A stretch of DNA of 64,000 nucleotides from Roseibium aggregatum (GCF_017309185.1 NZ_JAEKJZ010000008.1:124001-188000); one strand, 5' to 3'; positions 53,917 to 62,254 are shown, numbered from the stretch's first letter. Translations and numbers: made by a program. The notes: a model not told the origin generated them from the letters alone.

Positions 53917-54960
53917 CTACTGCTGGTCCGCGCGCACCACCTTGCCCTTCACCGTCATGGGTTCGCCGTCCAGGGAGAGGGAGCAGCCGCGCAAGGGGAT
54001 ATCGAGGTGGCACGGCGTATCCCGGTCGCCGCCAGCTTCCGTGTTCGGTCCCGTGGAGAAGAGGAAGTTGCCGGCAAAGGAGCGGGAATCCATGCTGAGA
54101 CCGGCCTCCCGGTCATAGAGACCGAGGGTCGTCCAATGCGCGCGCGGCTCCAGACCCCAGCCGACATGGGCCATGGCGAAGGCGGCCGGATCGTTGAAGC
54201 TTTCCATGAAGCGCAGCATGTATTCGGCCGTGAACCCGCCGTCGATGTCGGTCACGATACCGTCCCTGATCGTCAGAGTGACTTTTTCACGCGCATACAT
54301 CTTGAAGGGCAGCAGGATGTCGCCCTGGTCGATGACGATGGTCCCGTTGGAGGATCCCTCATCAGGCCAACGGGCAACAAAGCAGCTCGGCCAATGATCC
54401 CAGCGGCCCGCTTCATCGGCCAGTCCGTATTGGGTCAGAACCGGATACTGTCCGAGACTGCAGGTGAAATCGGTGCCGGCGTCGGAGGTGACCGTCATGA
54501 CCCTGGCGGCCGACATGAGTTTCTCGGCATTCAGAACCCGCGTCTTGCCCTCCGCGGTCGGCAGCATGCGCATCATCACTTCCGGCGGCTCGACCGCCAG
54601 CAGGATACGCGTGCCGGTCTTCAGGATGTCTTCCTGTTCCTTGGAGAAAAGCAACTGCATCGTGTCGATGATCATGTCGGCGGCCATCAGGCCCGCCAGT
54701 GCGGCGGTGTTGAAGGCGAGCGGGGTCTTGCCGACATAGCCGGACTTGTCCCGGCTGAGGGCCTTCTCGCCATTGATCGGCGGCAGGTTGATCATGGTCA
54801 GGATACCGCCGAGCTGCGCGATCGCGATGCGGCAGGTGCGCACGATCTGGGGATTGGAATCGTCACTGGTGAGGATGGCGATCTGCTCTCCGTCCTTGAC
54901 CCGGCACATTTCCAGCACCTGCTTCCAGGCAATCACAAGGTCTGCATCGCTAATGGCCAT
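53917..54960 (-). CDS. nicX: 2,5-dihydroxypyridine 5,6-dioxygenase (NicX)
   Basis: This 347-residue Fe(II) dioxygenase opens 2,5-dihydroxypyridine to N-formylmaleamic acid, a key step of nicotinate degradation. Family hallmarks are KTGTRILLAVEPPEV, QYPVLTQYGLADEAGRWDHWPS, HVGWGLEPRAHWTTLG and FSTGPNTE. The metal ligands I recall for Pseudomonas putida NicX (H265, H318, D320) fall at exactly those positions here (AH265VGWG; C-H318-L-D320). The ATG at 54960 is chosen because GGAG lies 8 bases upstream, giving the family length; a GTG two codons earlier is possible. Last gene of the seven-gene operon with an HpaB-type monooxygenase. Other nic genes are not in the window. Confidence 0.9.
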   Translation of the reverse strand: MAISDADLVIAWKQVLEMCRVKDGEQIAILTSDDSNPQIVRTCRIAIAQLGGILTMINLPPINGEKALSRDKSGYVGKTPLAFNTAALAGLMAADMIIDTMQLLFSKEQEDILKTGTRILLAVEPPEVMMRMLPTAEGKTRVLNAEKLMSAARVMTVTSDAGTDFTCSLGQYPVLTQYGLADEAGRWDHWPSCFVARWPDEGSSNGTIVIDQGDILLPFKMYAREKVTLTIRDGIVTDIDGGFTAEYMLRFMESFNDPAAFAMAHVGWGLEPRAHWTTLGLYDREAGLSMDSRSFAGNFLFSTGPNTEAGGDRDTPCHLDIPLRGCSLSLDGEPMTVKGKVVRADQQ

Positions 54961-54995
54961 TTTCACGTCTCCGGCTATGGGAAGGGGAACATCGG

Positions 54996-55523
54996 CTAGA
55001 CCGATGTGAAGCTTCGATTGAAATGGACGAGGGCGGCTGTGCCTTCACGGACGCGCACCTCGCGGACGGTTCCGAAAAACACCGCGTGCGTCCCCTTGTC
55101 GATCGTGTCCGAGATTTCGCAATCGACATTGGCGAGCGCGCCCTCCAGGGCGGGCGCTCCGGTCTTCAGGGACGTCCAGGAAAACGGCGCGAACTGCTCG
55201 ACGCCTCTGTGCTCGGTCTGACCGGCGAAGCAGAGCGCCGCGGCCTCGCCGTCGCCTCCCAGAAGATTGACGCAGAACGATCCCGCCTCGCGGATCGCCT
55301 CATAGCTTTCCCCGGCCCGGTTGACACAGACAAGCAGGGTGGGCGGTTCCATGGTGACGCTGCAGACCGCGGAGGCGGTCACGCCCCTGCGGCCGTCGCC
55401 TGCACCGGCGGTGATGACGGACACGCCGGAGGCCAACACGCGCATGGCGCTCTTGAAGGCGTCAACGGTACCGGCGGGAGGCGGCGTTTCGGAAACGGCT
55501 GGTTTGCGCACGGGAGATGTCAC
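54996..55523 (-). CDS. Flavin reductase (two-component monooxygenase reductase, HpaC-like)
   Basis: This 175-residue flavin reductase domain protein has FKSAMRVLASGVSVITAG, TASAVCSVTMEPPTLLVCVNR and SFCVNLLG, as in HpaC-type partners of two-component monooxygenases. It would supply reduced FAD/FMN from NAD(P)H to the HpaB-like oxygenase encoded first in the same operon. The GTG at 55523 is chosen: AGAGGAGGAG lies just upstream and the N terminus is then short, as in the family. It directly follows the AbrB-type gene with one base between. Confidence 0.85.
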   Translation of the reverse strand: MTSPVRKPAVSETPPPAGTVDAFKSAMRVLASGVSVITAGAGDGRRGVTASAVCSVTMEPPTLLVCVNRAGESYEAIREAGSFCVNLLGGDGEAAALCFAGQTEHRGVEQFAPFSWTSLKTGAPALEGALANVDCEISDTIDKGTHAVFFGTVREVRVREGTAALVHFNRSFTSV

Positions 55524-55524
55524 G

Positions 55525-56634
55525 TCAAAGCTCCTCCTCTGAAACCCTGTGCCAGATCGGCAGTTTGGCCAGTTGCTCCATGATGTAAGGCCCCAGCAGG
55601 ACGACAACGAACAGGCGGACAGTCTGGAAGGTCAGCACGATGGGCACCTGCGCATGGCTGGCGACCGCGACCAGCGCAACCGTCTCGATGCTGCCGGGCG
55701 CCGTCGCCAGGAAGGCGGTCAGCGGATCGACCGGCAGGAACAGCATCAAAAGTCCGCCGAGCAAGAGACCCGCGAGGTTCAGGGCGACGCAGGACACCAG
55801 GATGACCGGAACATAGCCGATCACCTTGATCAGCGTGGCCTTGGTGAACTTGAGCCCGATCTCCAGGCCGATGATCGCGAAGGTCAGGCCGATCGCCTCG
55901 TCGAGCAGGACGATATGAAAGCTGCCGCTGGCTTCCAGGACCGAGCCGATGATGAGGGGAACGAGCATGGAGGCGGCGGGAATGAACGTGAGCCGCCCGA
56001 GCGGAATGCCGAGACAAGCGATCGCGGCCGAAATCAGGAGCGGAAACAGGGGGGACTCGGGCCCCGCTTCCGGCGAAAGCAACTCGATGGAGGCTTCACC
56101 CGCCCCGAAATGGGAGATCAGCGAGACCGCGAGGATAACGGATGCCAGGCGGGCATATTGCATGAGCGCCACGACACGGCCGTCGATGCCCCGTTCCAGG
56201 GCGATGACGACCATTGCGCCCGACATGCCCGGCAGACTGCCGAGAATGGCCGGCAAAGCCGGGACCTTGCCGAGCCGGTTGATCCCCCAGCCGGCCGCGA
56301 AGGAAACGATAAGAGTGAGCGCGGTCACCAGGATCAAGAGCGGCCAATAGGCCATCGCATCTATGAGAACGTCCGGCGTCATGCTGCGCGCGATGAAGAC
56401 CCCGGCGAAGCCCTGGGCAAGTCGGTAGAGCGGACGTGGCATGGCCATGCCCGAGCCGTTGATACCGAAGACGATACCCGCGATCATCGACCCCAGCAGA
56501 GCCGAAGCGGGAAACTGCAGAAGAGACAGCAAAAACCACAAGACGGCGGCGAGCGAAAGCAGCCCCCCCCAGCCGGCCATCTGCTGCAGGTAGCTTCGCT
56601 CCGTCAGGACACCATCGCGCGGGAACACCATCAA
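55525..56634 (-). CDS. AbrB-family (AmoR-like) membrane protein, putative transporter
   Basis: This 369-residue multi-pass protein belongs to the AbrB duplication family (PF05145), with two similar halves of about five helices each. Family blocks include LPAILGSLPGMSGAMVVIALER and the parallel ATAPGSIETVALVA. Some members are proposed transporters, but function is poorly known. Embedded in the ring-degradation operon it may import a substrate or export a product such as maleamate or another dicarboxylate. The ATG overlaps the amidase stop. Confidence 0.8.
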   Translation of the reverse strand: MMVFPRDGVLTERSYLQQMAGWGGLLSLAAVLWFLLSLLQFPASALLGSMIAGIVFGINGSGMAMPRPLYRLAQGFAGVFIARSMTPDVLIDAMAYWPLLILVTALTLIVSFAAGWGINRLGKVPALPAILGSLPGMSGAMVVIALERGIDGRVVALMQYARLASVILAVSLISHFGAGEASIELLSPEAGPESPLFPLLISAAIACLGIPLGRLTFIPAASMLVPLIIGSVLEASGSFHIVLLDEAIGLTFAIIGLEIGLKFTKATLIKVIGYVPVILVSCVALNLAGLLLGGLLMLFLPVDPLTAFLATAPGSIETVALVAVASHAQVPIVLTFQTVRLFVVVLLGPYIMEQLAKLPIWHRVSEEEL

Positions 56635-57938
56635 TAGAGCCTGTCCGAAAAGCCGAGCACCGCCTCGATATAGGCCGCCGCGTAGAGCATCCTGCTGTCC
56701 TCGCCGTAGCGTCCGACCACCTGAATTCCGGTGGGCAATCCGCCGTGAAGCTCCACCGGCAGGCTGAGACAGGGAACCTGCATCGTGGTCCAGGGCGTGT
56801 TGAAGACCGGTGCGCCGGTGACCGACAGACCTTCCGGCGCGGTTCCGGGCGCCGGTGGTGTCACAAGCACATCGAGGCCGTCCATCAATCCATGGAGCGT
56901 TTCGCGCTGTCGGATCACCTCCGCCTTCGCCGCTTCATAGTCGTCCAGCGTGGCGGTCCCGAGAAGGGTCAGAAAGTCCTTCGTGTTGCCGCCGAGCCGG
57001 TCCCAGTGGTGCAGCCGTTCGTAGGCAATCGCCTGGGTCGTTTCCCAGCCCATGATCCCGTGATGGGCCTGGTGCAGCCGGTCGAACCCGTCCGCCACCT
57101 CAACGACCCTGACCGTGACGCCGGCATCCTTCAGACGCCGCTCCGCGGTTTCCATCGCCGCGACGGCGGCAGGTTCCGCAAGCTCCCAGCGGGAGGTCCT
57201 GAAAAGGCCCACGACGGGTTTTGCCGGTTCTCCCTGGACCTCGAGCCCCGGCCGTGCGGCGACTTGCGCCGTGACCCAGGCGACGTCGCGCACGTCCCGG
57301 CCGATCAGGCCGAGCGTATCGAGATTATGGGACAGGACCTTCACTCCGGAAGCATCCAGTGTGCCGAAGGTCGGCTTGTAGCCGGTAACGCCGCAATAGG
57401 CGGCTGGACGGACGATCGATCCGGCGGTCTGGGTGCCGAAGGCGACATGGACCATCCCGGCGGAAACCGCCGCGCAGGAGCCGCTGGAAGACCCTCCCGG
57501 TGTGTGTTCCGGGTTATATGGGTTCCGCGTCTTGCCCGGATGGGACATGGCGAATTCGGTGGAGACGGTCTTGCCCATGATCAGGGCATCGGCGGAGCGG
57601 GACAGGACGACACAGGGCGCGTCCCAATAGGAATAGAATCCCTCGTAGATCTCCGAACCGTATCCGGTCGGCATGGTTTTCGTGTCGATGACATCCTTCA
57701 CCCCGACGGTGACGCCGGCAAGCGGGCCGGAGGCTCCGGCTTCGTCCAAACGAGTCGCCTCGGCGAGGACCTCTTCCGCCGACAGGTGCTTCCAGGCCTG
57801 GACGGCCGGCTCGCGCGCTTCGCAGACCTCCAGAAAAGCCGCAGCGACGTCGACGGCCCTGAGGTCTCCCGTCGCCACCTTGCGCGCCGTATCCCGGGCA
57901 CTCAGTTTCAAAATGGATGTGGCGGTTTCGGACGTCAT
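56631..57938 (-). CDS. Amidase-signature family hydrolase (operon copy 1)
   Basis: This 435-residue amidase has lysine in TVGVKDVID, cis-serine in GGSSSGSC and the nucleophile in GTQTAGSIVRPAAYCG. It overlaps the second amidase gene by 4 bases. In the nicX operon it could hydrolyse the amide of a carboxamide substrate, N-formylmaleamate or maleamate, which in the known nic pathway are handled by unrelated NicD and NicF enzymes. Substrate assignment is inferred from context only. Confidence 0.85.
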   Translation of the reverse strand: MTSETATSILKLSARDTARKVATGDLRAVDVAAAFLEVCEAREPAVQAWKHLSAEEVLAEATRLDEAGASGPLAGVTVGVKDVIDTKTMPTGYGSEIYEGFYSYWDAPCVVLSRSADALIMGKTVSTEFAMSHPGKTRNPYNPEHTPGGSSSGSCAAVSAGMVHVAFGTQTAGSIVRPAAYCGVTGYKPTFGTLDASGVKVLSHNLDTLGLIGRDVRDVAWVTAQVAARPGLEVQGEPAKPVVGLFRTSRWELAEPAAVAAMETAERRLKDAGVTVRVVEVADGFDRLHQAHHGIMGWETTQAIAYERLHHWDRLGGNTKDFLTLLGTATLDDYEAAKAEVIRQRETLHGLMDGLDVLVTPPAPGTAPEGLSVTGAPVFNTPWTTMQVPCLSLPVELHGGLPTGIQVVGRYGEDSRMLYAAAYIEAVLGFSDRLY

Positions 57939-59401
57939 TCGGCGACTCCGCTTTCGGCCGCAGAGCCGGCCTCATTGAGGGCGGGGCGCGTGGCAGACCA
58001 GGGTCTGGCGCGCTCGAGTTGGCCTGCCAGCGAAAACAGCAGCGCTTCCTGACCATAAGCGGCGCCGAAATGGACGCCGATCGGCAATCCCCCAGAAGAC
58101 AGGCCAAAGGGAACGCTCATGGCCGGGCACCCGGACGCATTGAAGGCGCAAGTGAAAGGTCCGTGAGACCAGAAGCGGTCGTAGAAAGCATCAAGCGAGG
58201 TTCCGACACCGGCCATCTCGCCGATCCTGGGCGGCAATTCGCCCGTCGTCGGGGTCAGGAGAATATCGTAACGGGTAAAGAAGTGCCCGAGGGCACGCGC
58301 CGTCGCGTGCAGCTGGTTTACCGCCGCGAGATAGTCCGTGCCGGTCTTTCCCGCACCCTCGCGAACCCATTCGGCATTGACCGGTTCCAGCCGGGCGGCC
58401 GGATCGTCGATCCCCAGCACCTTGCCTCTCGCGGCCACGGCCGGTGCCACATTCACGCCGGCGATCACCCGCCAGGCGGCCTTCAGGGCGTAAGCGTCAT
58501 AACCCGCGTCGTCGACTTCCTCGACGGTGTGCCCGAGGTCTTCCAGCAATCGCGCGGCCTCGCGTGTCCTTTCAAGGATCTCGGGATCCACCGGGGTTCC
58601 AACCGGTGACTTCAGGGTCATGGCGACCTTCAGGGGACGCGGATCTCTGCGGCTTGCTTCGAGAAAGGTGGTTTCCGGCGCCGGACAGCCGTAGGGATCG
58701 CCGACGTCGGCTCCCGCCGTCGCATCGAGGAGGGCCGCGTTATCGCGCACGGACCAGCTCAGCGCGTGCGGTGTCGACATGCCGGCGATCGCCTCGACCG
58801 CGACAGGACCCAGCGGATTGCGCATACGGCTGGGCTTGAAGCCGAAAAGTCCCGTATGAGCGGCGGGCAGGCGGGTCGACCCGGCTCCGTCGGAGGAATT
58901 GGCAAAGGGCAGGATCCCGGCGGCCACAGCGGCGGCCGCCCCGCCGGAAGACCCGCCGGGACCACGATCCAAGGCCCAGGGATTGAGGGTCGGGCCGAAG
59001 GCCTGGGGCTCTGTCGCGAAACTCAAGGCGAATTCCGGCGTATTGGACTTGCCGAGAATGACCAGCCCAGCCTTCTTGTAGCGGTCGACAAGGGTGCAGT
59101 CGCGCGCGGACACCATGTCCCGGAACAGGTCGCATCCGGTGGACAGCAGCATGCCCTCGACGTCGAGCCCGGTGTTCTTGATCAGGAAGGGGACCCCGGA
59201 GAACGGACCGTCCGGCAACCCCGCGTCCAGCGCGGCTTGAGCAAGGTCGAAATGCGCGTGAACCACGCAATTCAAAACGGGATTCAAGGCCTCGATCTGA
59301 CGAACCGCCGCCTCAAACAACTCCTGCGCGCTCACCTGACCGCTCTTGACGAGCCCGGCGAGGCCGAGGGCGTCATACTGGATATAGTCTGAAATCTTCA
59401 T
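57935..59401 (-). CDS. Amidase-signature family hydrolase (operon copy 2)
   Basis: This 488-residue amidase has lysine in FLIKNTG, cis-serine in GGSSGGAAAAVAAG and the nucleophile in DGAGSTRLPAAHTG. It is clearly diverged from the neighbouring amidase gene, which it overlaps by 4 bases, so the two probably act on different substrates in sequence. Between the SnoaL-like and the first amidase gene in the seven-gene operon. A role in deamidation or deformylation after ring opening is inferred. Confidence 0.85.
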   Translation of the reverse strand: MKISDYIQYDALGLAGLVKSGQVSAQELFEAAVRQIEALNPVLNCVVHAHFDLAQAALDAGLPDGPFSGVPFLIKNTGLDVEGMLLSTGCDLFRDMVSARDCTLVDRYKKAGLVILGKSNTPEFALSFATEPQAFGPTLNPWALDRGPGGSSGGAAAAVAAGILPFANSSDGAGSTRLPAAHTGLFGFKPSRMRNPLGPVAVEAIAGMSTPHALSWSVRDNAALLDATAGADVGDPYGCPAPETTFLEASRRDPRPLKVAMTLKSPVGTPVDPEILERTREAARLLEDLGHTVEEVDDAGYDAYALKAAWRVIAGVNVAPAVAARGKVLGIDDPAARLEPVNAEWVREGAGKTGTDYLAAVNQLHATARALGHFFTRYDILLTPTTGELPPRIGEMAGVGTSLDAFYDRFWSHGPFTCAFNASGCPAMSVPFGLSSGGLPIGVHFGAAYGQEALLFSLAGQLERARPWSATRPALNEAGSAAESGVAE

Positions 59402-59407
59402 CTGCTC

Positions 59408-59812
59408 TTACGCGATCTGGCTGAGGAAAAGCGACTTGTCCCAATAGTCCCGGGTCCCCTGCAAATGTCCGTCCGAGAACTCAAACACATGGACACCGGG
59501 CAGCCTGACGCTGCGCGGCGCCGGACGGGCATCGTTTTCTTTCGGCTTCGGGGTGAAGGTACCGGTCATCTCGTAACTGACGACGACGCTCTCGGCGGAC
59601 CGGATCCGCTGCCGTTCCTGCCAGCGAACGTCCGACAACATGCGGAACAGGCCTTCGAGCCCCGCGCGCAGGGCCTCATGGCCCGCCCGGCGGCCGCCCA
59701 TGGCTATTTCCTCGTGCCAGCCCCCGCTCGTATAGAGCTCGGTGGCGGCATGAGCGTCATGGGCGTTGTAGGCGCTGTAAAACGCGCTGACGATCCGGTC
59801 GATGTCAGACAT
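59408..59812 (-). CDS. SnoaL-like / nuclear-transport-factor-2 fold protein
   Basis: This 134-residue protein has the cone-shaped NTF2-like fold typical of SnoaL and ketosteroid-isomerase relatives: AFYSAYNAHDAHAATELYT near the N terminus and the C-terminal GVHVFEFSDGHLQGTRDYWD. Such small proteins act as isomerases, hydratases or binding partners in catabolic operons. It lies between the monooxygenase and the amidases and may isomerise a ring-opened product, but no catalytic residue assignment is possible. Confidence 0.75.
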   Translation of the reverse strand: MSDIDRIVSAFYSAYNAHDAHAATELYTSGGWHEEIAMGGRRAGHEALRAGLEGLFRMLSDVRWQERQRIRSAESVVVSYEMTGTFTPKPKENDARPAPRSVRLPGVHVFEFSDGHLQGTRDYWDKSLFLSQIA

Positions 59813-59857
59813 GGCTAAATCGGAAACCGTATTTTGAGAAGAACAGGATGGAAGAGA

Positions 59858-59880
59858 AGACGGCGCACCGGGCGCCGTCT
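59858..59880 (-). promoter_or_regulatory. Hairpin between the monooxygenase and SnoaL-like genes
   Basis: A perfect 9-bp stem AGACGGCGC/GCGCCGTCT (59858-59866, 59872-59880) with a 5-base loop lies 12 bases after the monooxygenase stop (59892), followed on the minus strand by a pyrimidine-rich run (TCTCTTCC). It may be a partial terminator or stabiliser that makes the monooxygenase more abundant than the downstream enzymes. Confidence 0.45.
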
Positions 59881-59891
59881 CCGAGCCGCTG

Positions 59892-61382
59892 TTACCAGTC
59901 CATGCCGGCCAGTTTTTTCACCTGGGAGACATAGCCTTCGCGGTTGACCTCATCATAGAGGCGCGCCCGCAGGCGCGGCGCCGGGCTGGCGTTGACGTTT
60001 TCGAACAGCGCGACGCGGCCGGCGAGGCTGCCCGTCGTCATATCCCAGATGAAGTTCATCAGAAGCTCCTTCTGCATGGCCGAAACGCCATGGCCGGGCA
60101 GAAGATCCGCCAGATAGTGGCCGATTTCCGGGTTCTCGAAAGCGTCCTTGCCGAAGCGCATGACAAGACCCTGACCGCACATTTCCTGAAGGACATGAAT
60201 GATCTTGGGATAGTTCTCGATCGAGTAGAGACGGCCGGCGGTGAGCATCGACACGTCCGGCGTCAGCACGCCGGCTTCCGTCAGGGTGGCCTGGGCTTCC
60301 GCGGCGATGACGAAGGCGCGCAGGGTCTGGGCGTATTCGATGAGTTCGCCCAGCATCAGCTGCACGGCCGGGATCTTGCCGGTACCGAGGACGTCGAGCA
60401 CCATCTGGCCAGCGCCGACAAAGAGTTCCGCCTTGACCGCCAGGCGGGTCAGAACATGCCAGTGCGCGAAGACGCAGACCGGGCCGTACCAGGACATGCC
60501 GGTGGGATCGCCGAGGTTGAAGATCTTGTCCTTGGGCACGAAGACATTGTCGAAGATGATGAACTGATCGGCTTCTTCGCCCATGGACGAAATCGGATGA
60601 TCGAATTTGTCGGCACCGGGCTGCGAGACCATCTCGCGGGAGATCATCTTGATGCCCGGCGTGTTGATCGGCACGGCGCCCCAGATGCAGGCCTCGGGCG
60701 GCGTCGTGGTCAGGCCGCCGAGGTTGGTGAAGAAGATGTCATTGGCCTGGGCGGCGATGGAGCCCACGGTTTTGGCGCCTGACACGACAATACCGTCCGC
60801 GCGCGCTTCCTTGACCCGGAGAAAGGCCATTTCCGCCGCTTTCGGGTTTGAACGGTCGGTCTGCGGACCGGCCAGGCTTTCGGAGGCGGTCAGGTTGTTC
60901 GTCCGTCCGAACTCCATGTAAGCTTCGATATTCTCGACGAAATCCGGCGAGCAGCCGTCGATCATCGATTTCTTTTCCTTGAAGGCCGCGCGGTGCGCCA
61001 TCAGGCCCGCGACGATGGCCGGGGAAAGATCCGGCGGACGGCCGAAGGTCCCCGCGGTCTTGAGGCTGGTGTATTCGATCATCTTGCGCCGGTCGGCGAG
61101 CTCTTCCGGCGTGGTCGGCACCTGCCAGGCGCGGCTGACGATCTCGTTGGTGGCCGGCTCCAGATAGGTCGTCTCGTCGGCATGTTCCTCGGTGAACTGA
61201 TCGTCGAACATGGAGGCGATCAGGTCGACACCGGCCTTCAGCGCGGGCTCGTCGGTGACCTTGTCCAGCTTTCTGCCACCAACCCAGATCTGGCGGCCGT
61301 CGTCGAGGGAGGCCTTGAATTCCTCGCCTGTTTTCAACCGCTTGGTGACGGCCTCCGACATTTTCGACACTGATGCGTCCAT
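59892..61382 (-). CDS. 4-hydroxyphenylacetate-3-monooxygenase (HpaB)-family flavin monooxygenase
   Basis: This 496-residue oxygenase component of the two-component HpaB family uses reduced flavin supplied by a separate reductase, here probably the one at 54996. Family marks include RPPDLSPAIVAGLMAHRAAF, GIVVSGAKTVGSIAAQAND and DNVFVPKDKIFNLGDP. The ATG at 61382 (MDASVSKMSEAV) has AGGAG 7 bases upstream; the frame extends 46 codons further. With NicX in the same operon a pyridine or hydroxypyridine hydroxylation leading to 2,5-dihydroxypyridine is the likely step. Family members also hydroxylate phenols, chlorophenols and pyrroles. Confidence 0.87.
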   Translation of the reverse strand: MDASVSKMSEAVTKRLKTGEEFKASLDDGRQIWVGGRKLDKVTDEPALKAGVDLIASMFDDQFTEEHADETTYLEPATNEIVSRAWQVPTTPEELADRRKMIEYTSLKTAGTFGRPPDLSPAIVAGLMAHRAAFKEKKSMIDGCSPDFVENIEAYMEFGRTNNLTASESLAGPQTDRSNPKAAEMAFLRVKEARADGIVVSGAKTVGSIAAQANDIFFTNLGGLTTTPPEACIWGAVPINTPGIKMISREMVSQPGADKFDHPISSMGEEADQFIIFDNVFVPKDKIFNLGDPTGMSWYGPVCVFAHWHVLTRLAVKAELFVGAGQMVLDVLGTGKIPAVQLMLGELIEYAQTLRAFVIAAEAQATLTEAGVLTPDVSMLTAGRLYSIENYPKIIHVLQEMCGQGLVMRFGKDAFENPEIGHYLADLLPGHGVSAMQKELLMNFIWDMTTGSLAGRVALFENVNASPAPRLRARLYDEVNREGYVSQVKKLAGMDW

Positions 61383-61742
61383 ACTGCTGCTCCTAAAAAC
61401 CGACCCGGACGGGCCTGCCGTAAACCCACTGGAATGGCGTTGCGCCGTTTGTTCTTCGCGATTCCGCGGCGCTCGAACGCACCTGCGAACATCTGTTTCA
61501 AGGCTACGCATTCCAACCAAAAAAAATCAACCATTTTTTTTGGTTGATTTTTGTTGACCAAATTATGTGCCTGACTATAGTTGATGCAAATAGCCGCTCC
61601 CTGGCGATAGAAGCGCTCCCGGCGCTTCTGCTCACTTTAGAGAAAGTACATGATTTTCATTCACTTGCTCTCAAAACAGATCGCCAGAGCCTCAGGTTGG
61701 GCAGAACCTGCAAAGGCTCGAAAAAGTGCATCGCAGTGCAGC
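61383..61742. promoter_or_regulatory. Promoter region of the nicX/monooxygenase operon with large A/T palindrome
   Basis: This 360-base gap lies before the monooxygenase gene and after the 3' end of the convergent-facing small-protein gene (both on minus). At 61516-61546 is a perfect 13-bp inverted repeat (AACCAAAAAAAAT/ATTTTTTTTGGTT, 5-base loop) and within 61526-61560 further TTGGTTGA and TTGACCAA half-sites. This multi-copy symmetric tract is a strong operator candidate, about 135-180 bases upstream of the monooxygenase start. No gene is seen in the rest of the gap. Confidence 0.55.
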
Positions 61743-62168
61743 TCAACCGGCCACGCAGGAAAATCCGGTCTTTGTTTCCGAACATTTCAGCTGAATTGGC
61801 TCAACCATTTTACCGGCCTTTCTATCGAGAGAAATTTCGAAACGGTTTTTCCAGGTGCGGCCAGCCGGACCACACCAAAACCGTTCCACCGGCATCCGGT
61901 CTCCGGAGCCGTTGAGGTAGTAGACGGTGCCGCTGTCGGAATCCGACCAAAGCGCGCCAAACACCTGTTCGCCCGGAGCCGCGCGACCGACTTCTTCGGA
62001 GAACCAATGCGCCAGACTGACCTTGCAGGCCATGGCTTCCTCACCCGCGTTGGCGATGTCCAGCGGAACCTCCGTCAGGCCATCGGATCCGTGACCGAGA
62101 TCCTCCGAAGACACGGCGATGCCGGACCCGGAGAGAACCATCAGAAAAACAAACAAGATCTTTTTCAT
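61743..62168 (-). CDS. Small secreted protein of unknown function
   Basis: This 141-residue protein starts with a clear Sec signal (MKKILFVFLMVLSGSGIAVS, then a likely cut near SSEDL). The mature part has three or four cysteines (KC, RFWCGP, LKCSE, FSCV) compatible with disulfides. I do not recognise a family. It is on the same strand as the ring-degradation operon but 360 bases upstream with a separate operator region, and divergent from the BMP binding-protein gene. It is likely a real periplasmic protein; function unknown. Confidence 0.7.
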   Translation of the reverse strand: MKKILFVFLMVLSGSGIAVSSEDLGHGSDGLTEVPLDIANAGEEAMACKVSLAHWFSEEVGRAAPGEQVFGALWSDSDSGTVYYLNGSGDRMPVERFWCGPAGRTWKNRFEISLDRKAGKMVEPIQLKCSETKTGFSCVAG

Positions 62169-62254
62169 AGATCACCCTTCAATTTTCGTTATTTACAGAC
62201 CTAAAATAAATAAAAAATAATGTAAAGCTTGAAATCTCAACAAAGGGGAACAGC
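62169..62254. promoter_or_regulatory. AT-rich divergent promoter of the BMP importer and small secreted protein
   Basis: The 86-base region is strongly AT-rich (AAATAAATAAAAAATAATG) in GC-rich surroundings, as promoter regions here are. AAAGGGGAAC lies a few bases before the BMP gene start and is its ribosome site. No palindrome stands out. Confidence 0.35.

Noticed and set aside
53917..54960. M29-type aminopeptidase as the identity of this gene
   Set aside because: NicX is distantly related to M29 peptidases, but the NicX-specific segments and the three metal ligands at 265, 318 and 320 fit much better.
61555..61582. TTGACC-16-TATAGT promoter-like pair on the plus strand
   Set aside because: No plus-strand gene starts within 650 bases, and it overlaps the operator-like palindrome of the minus-strand operon.
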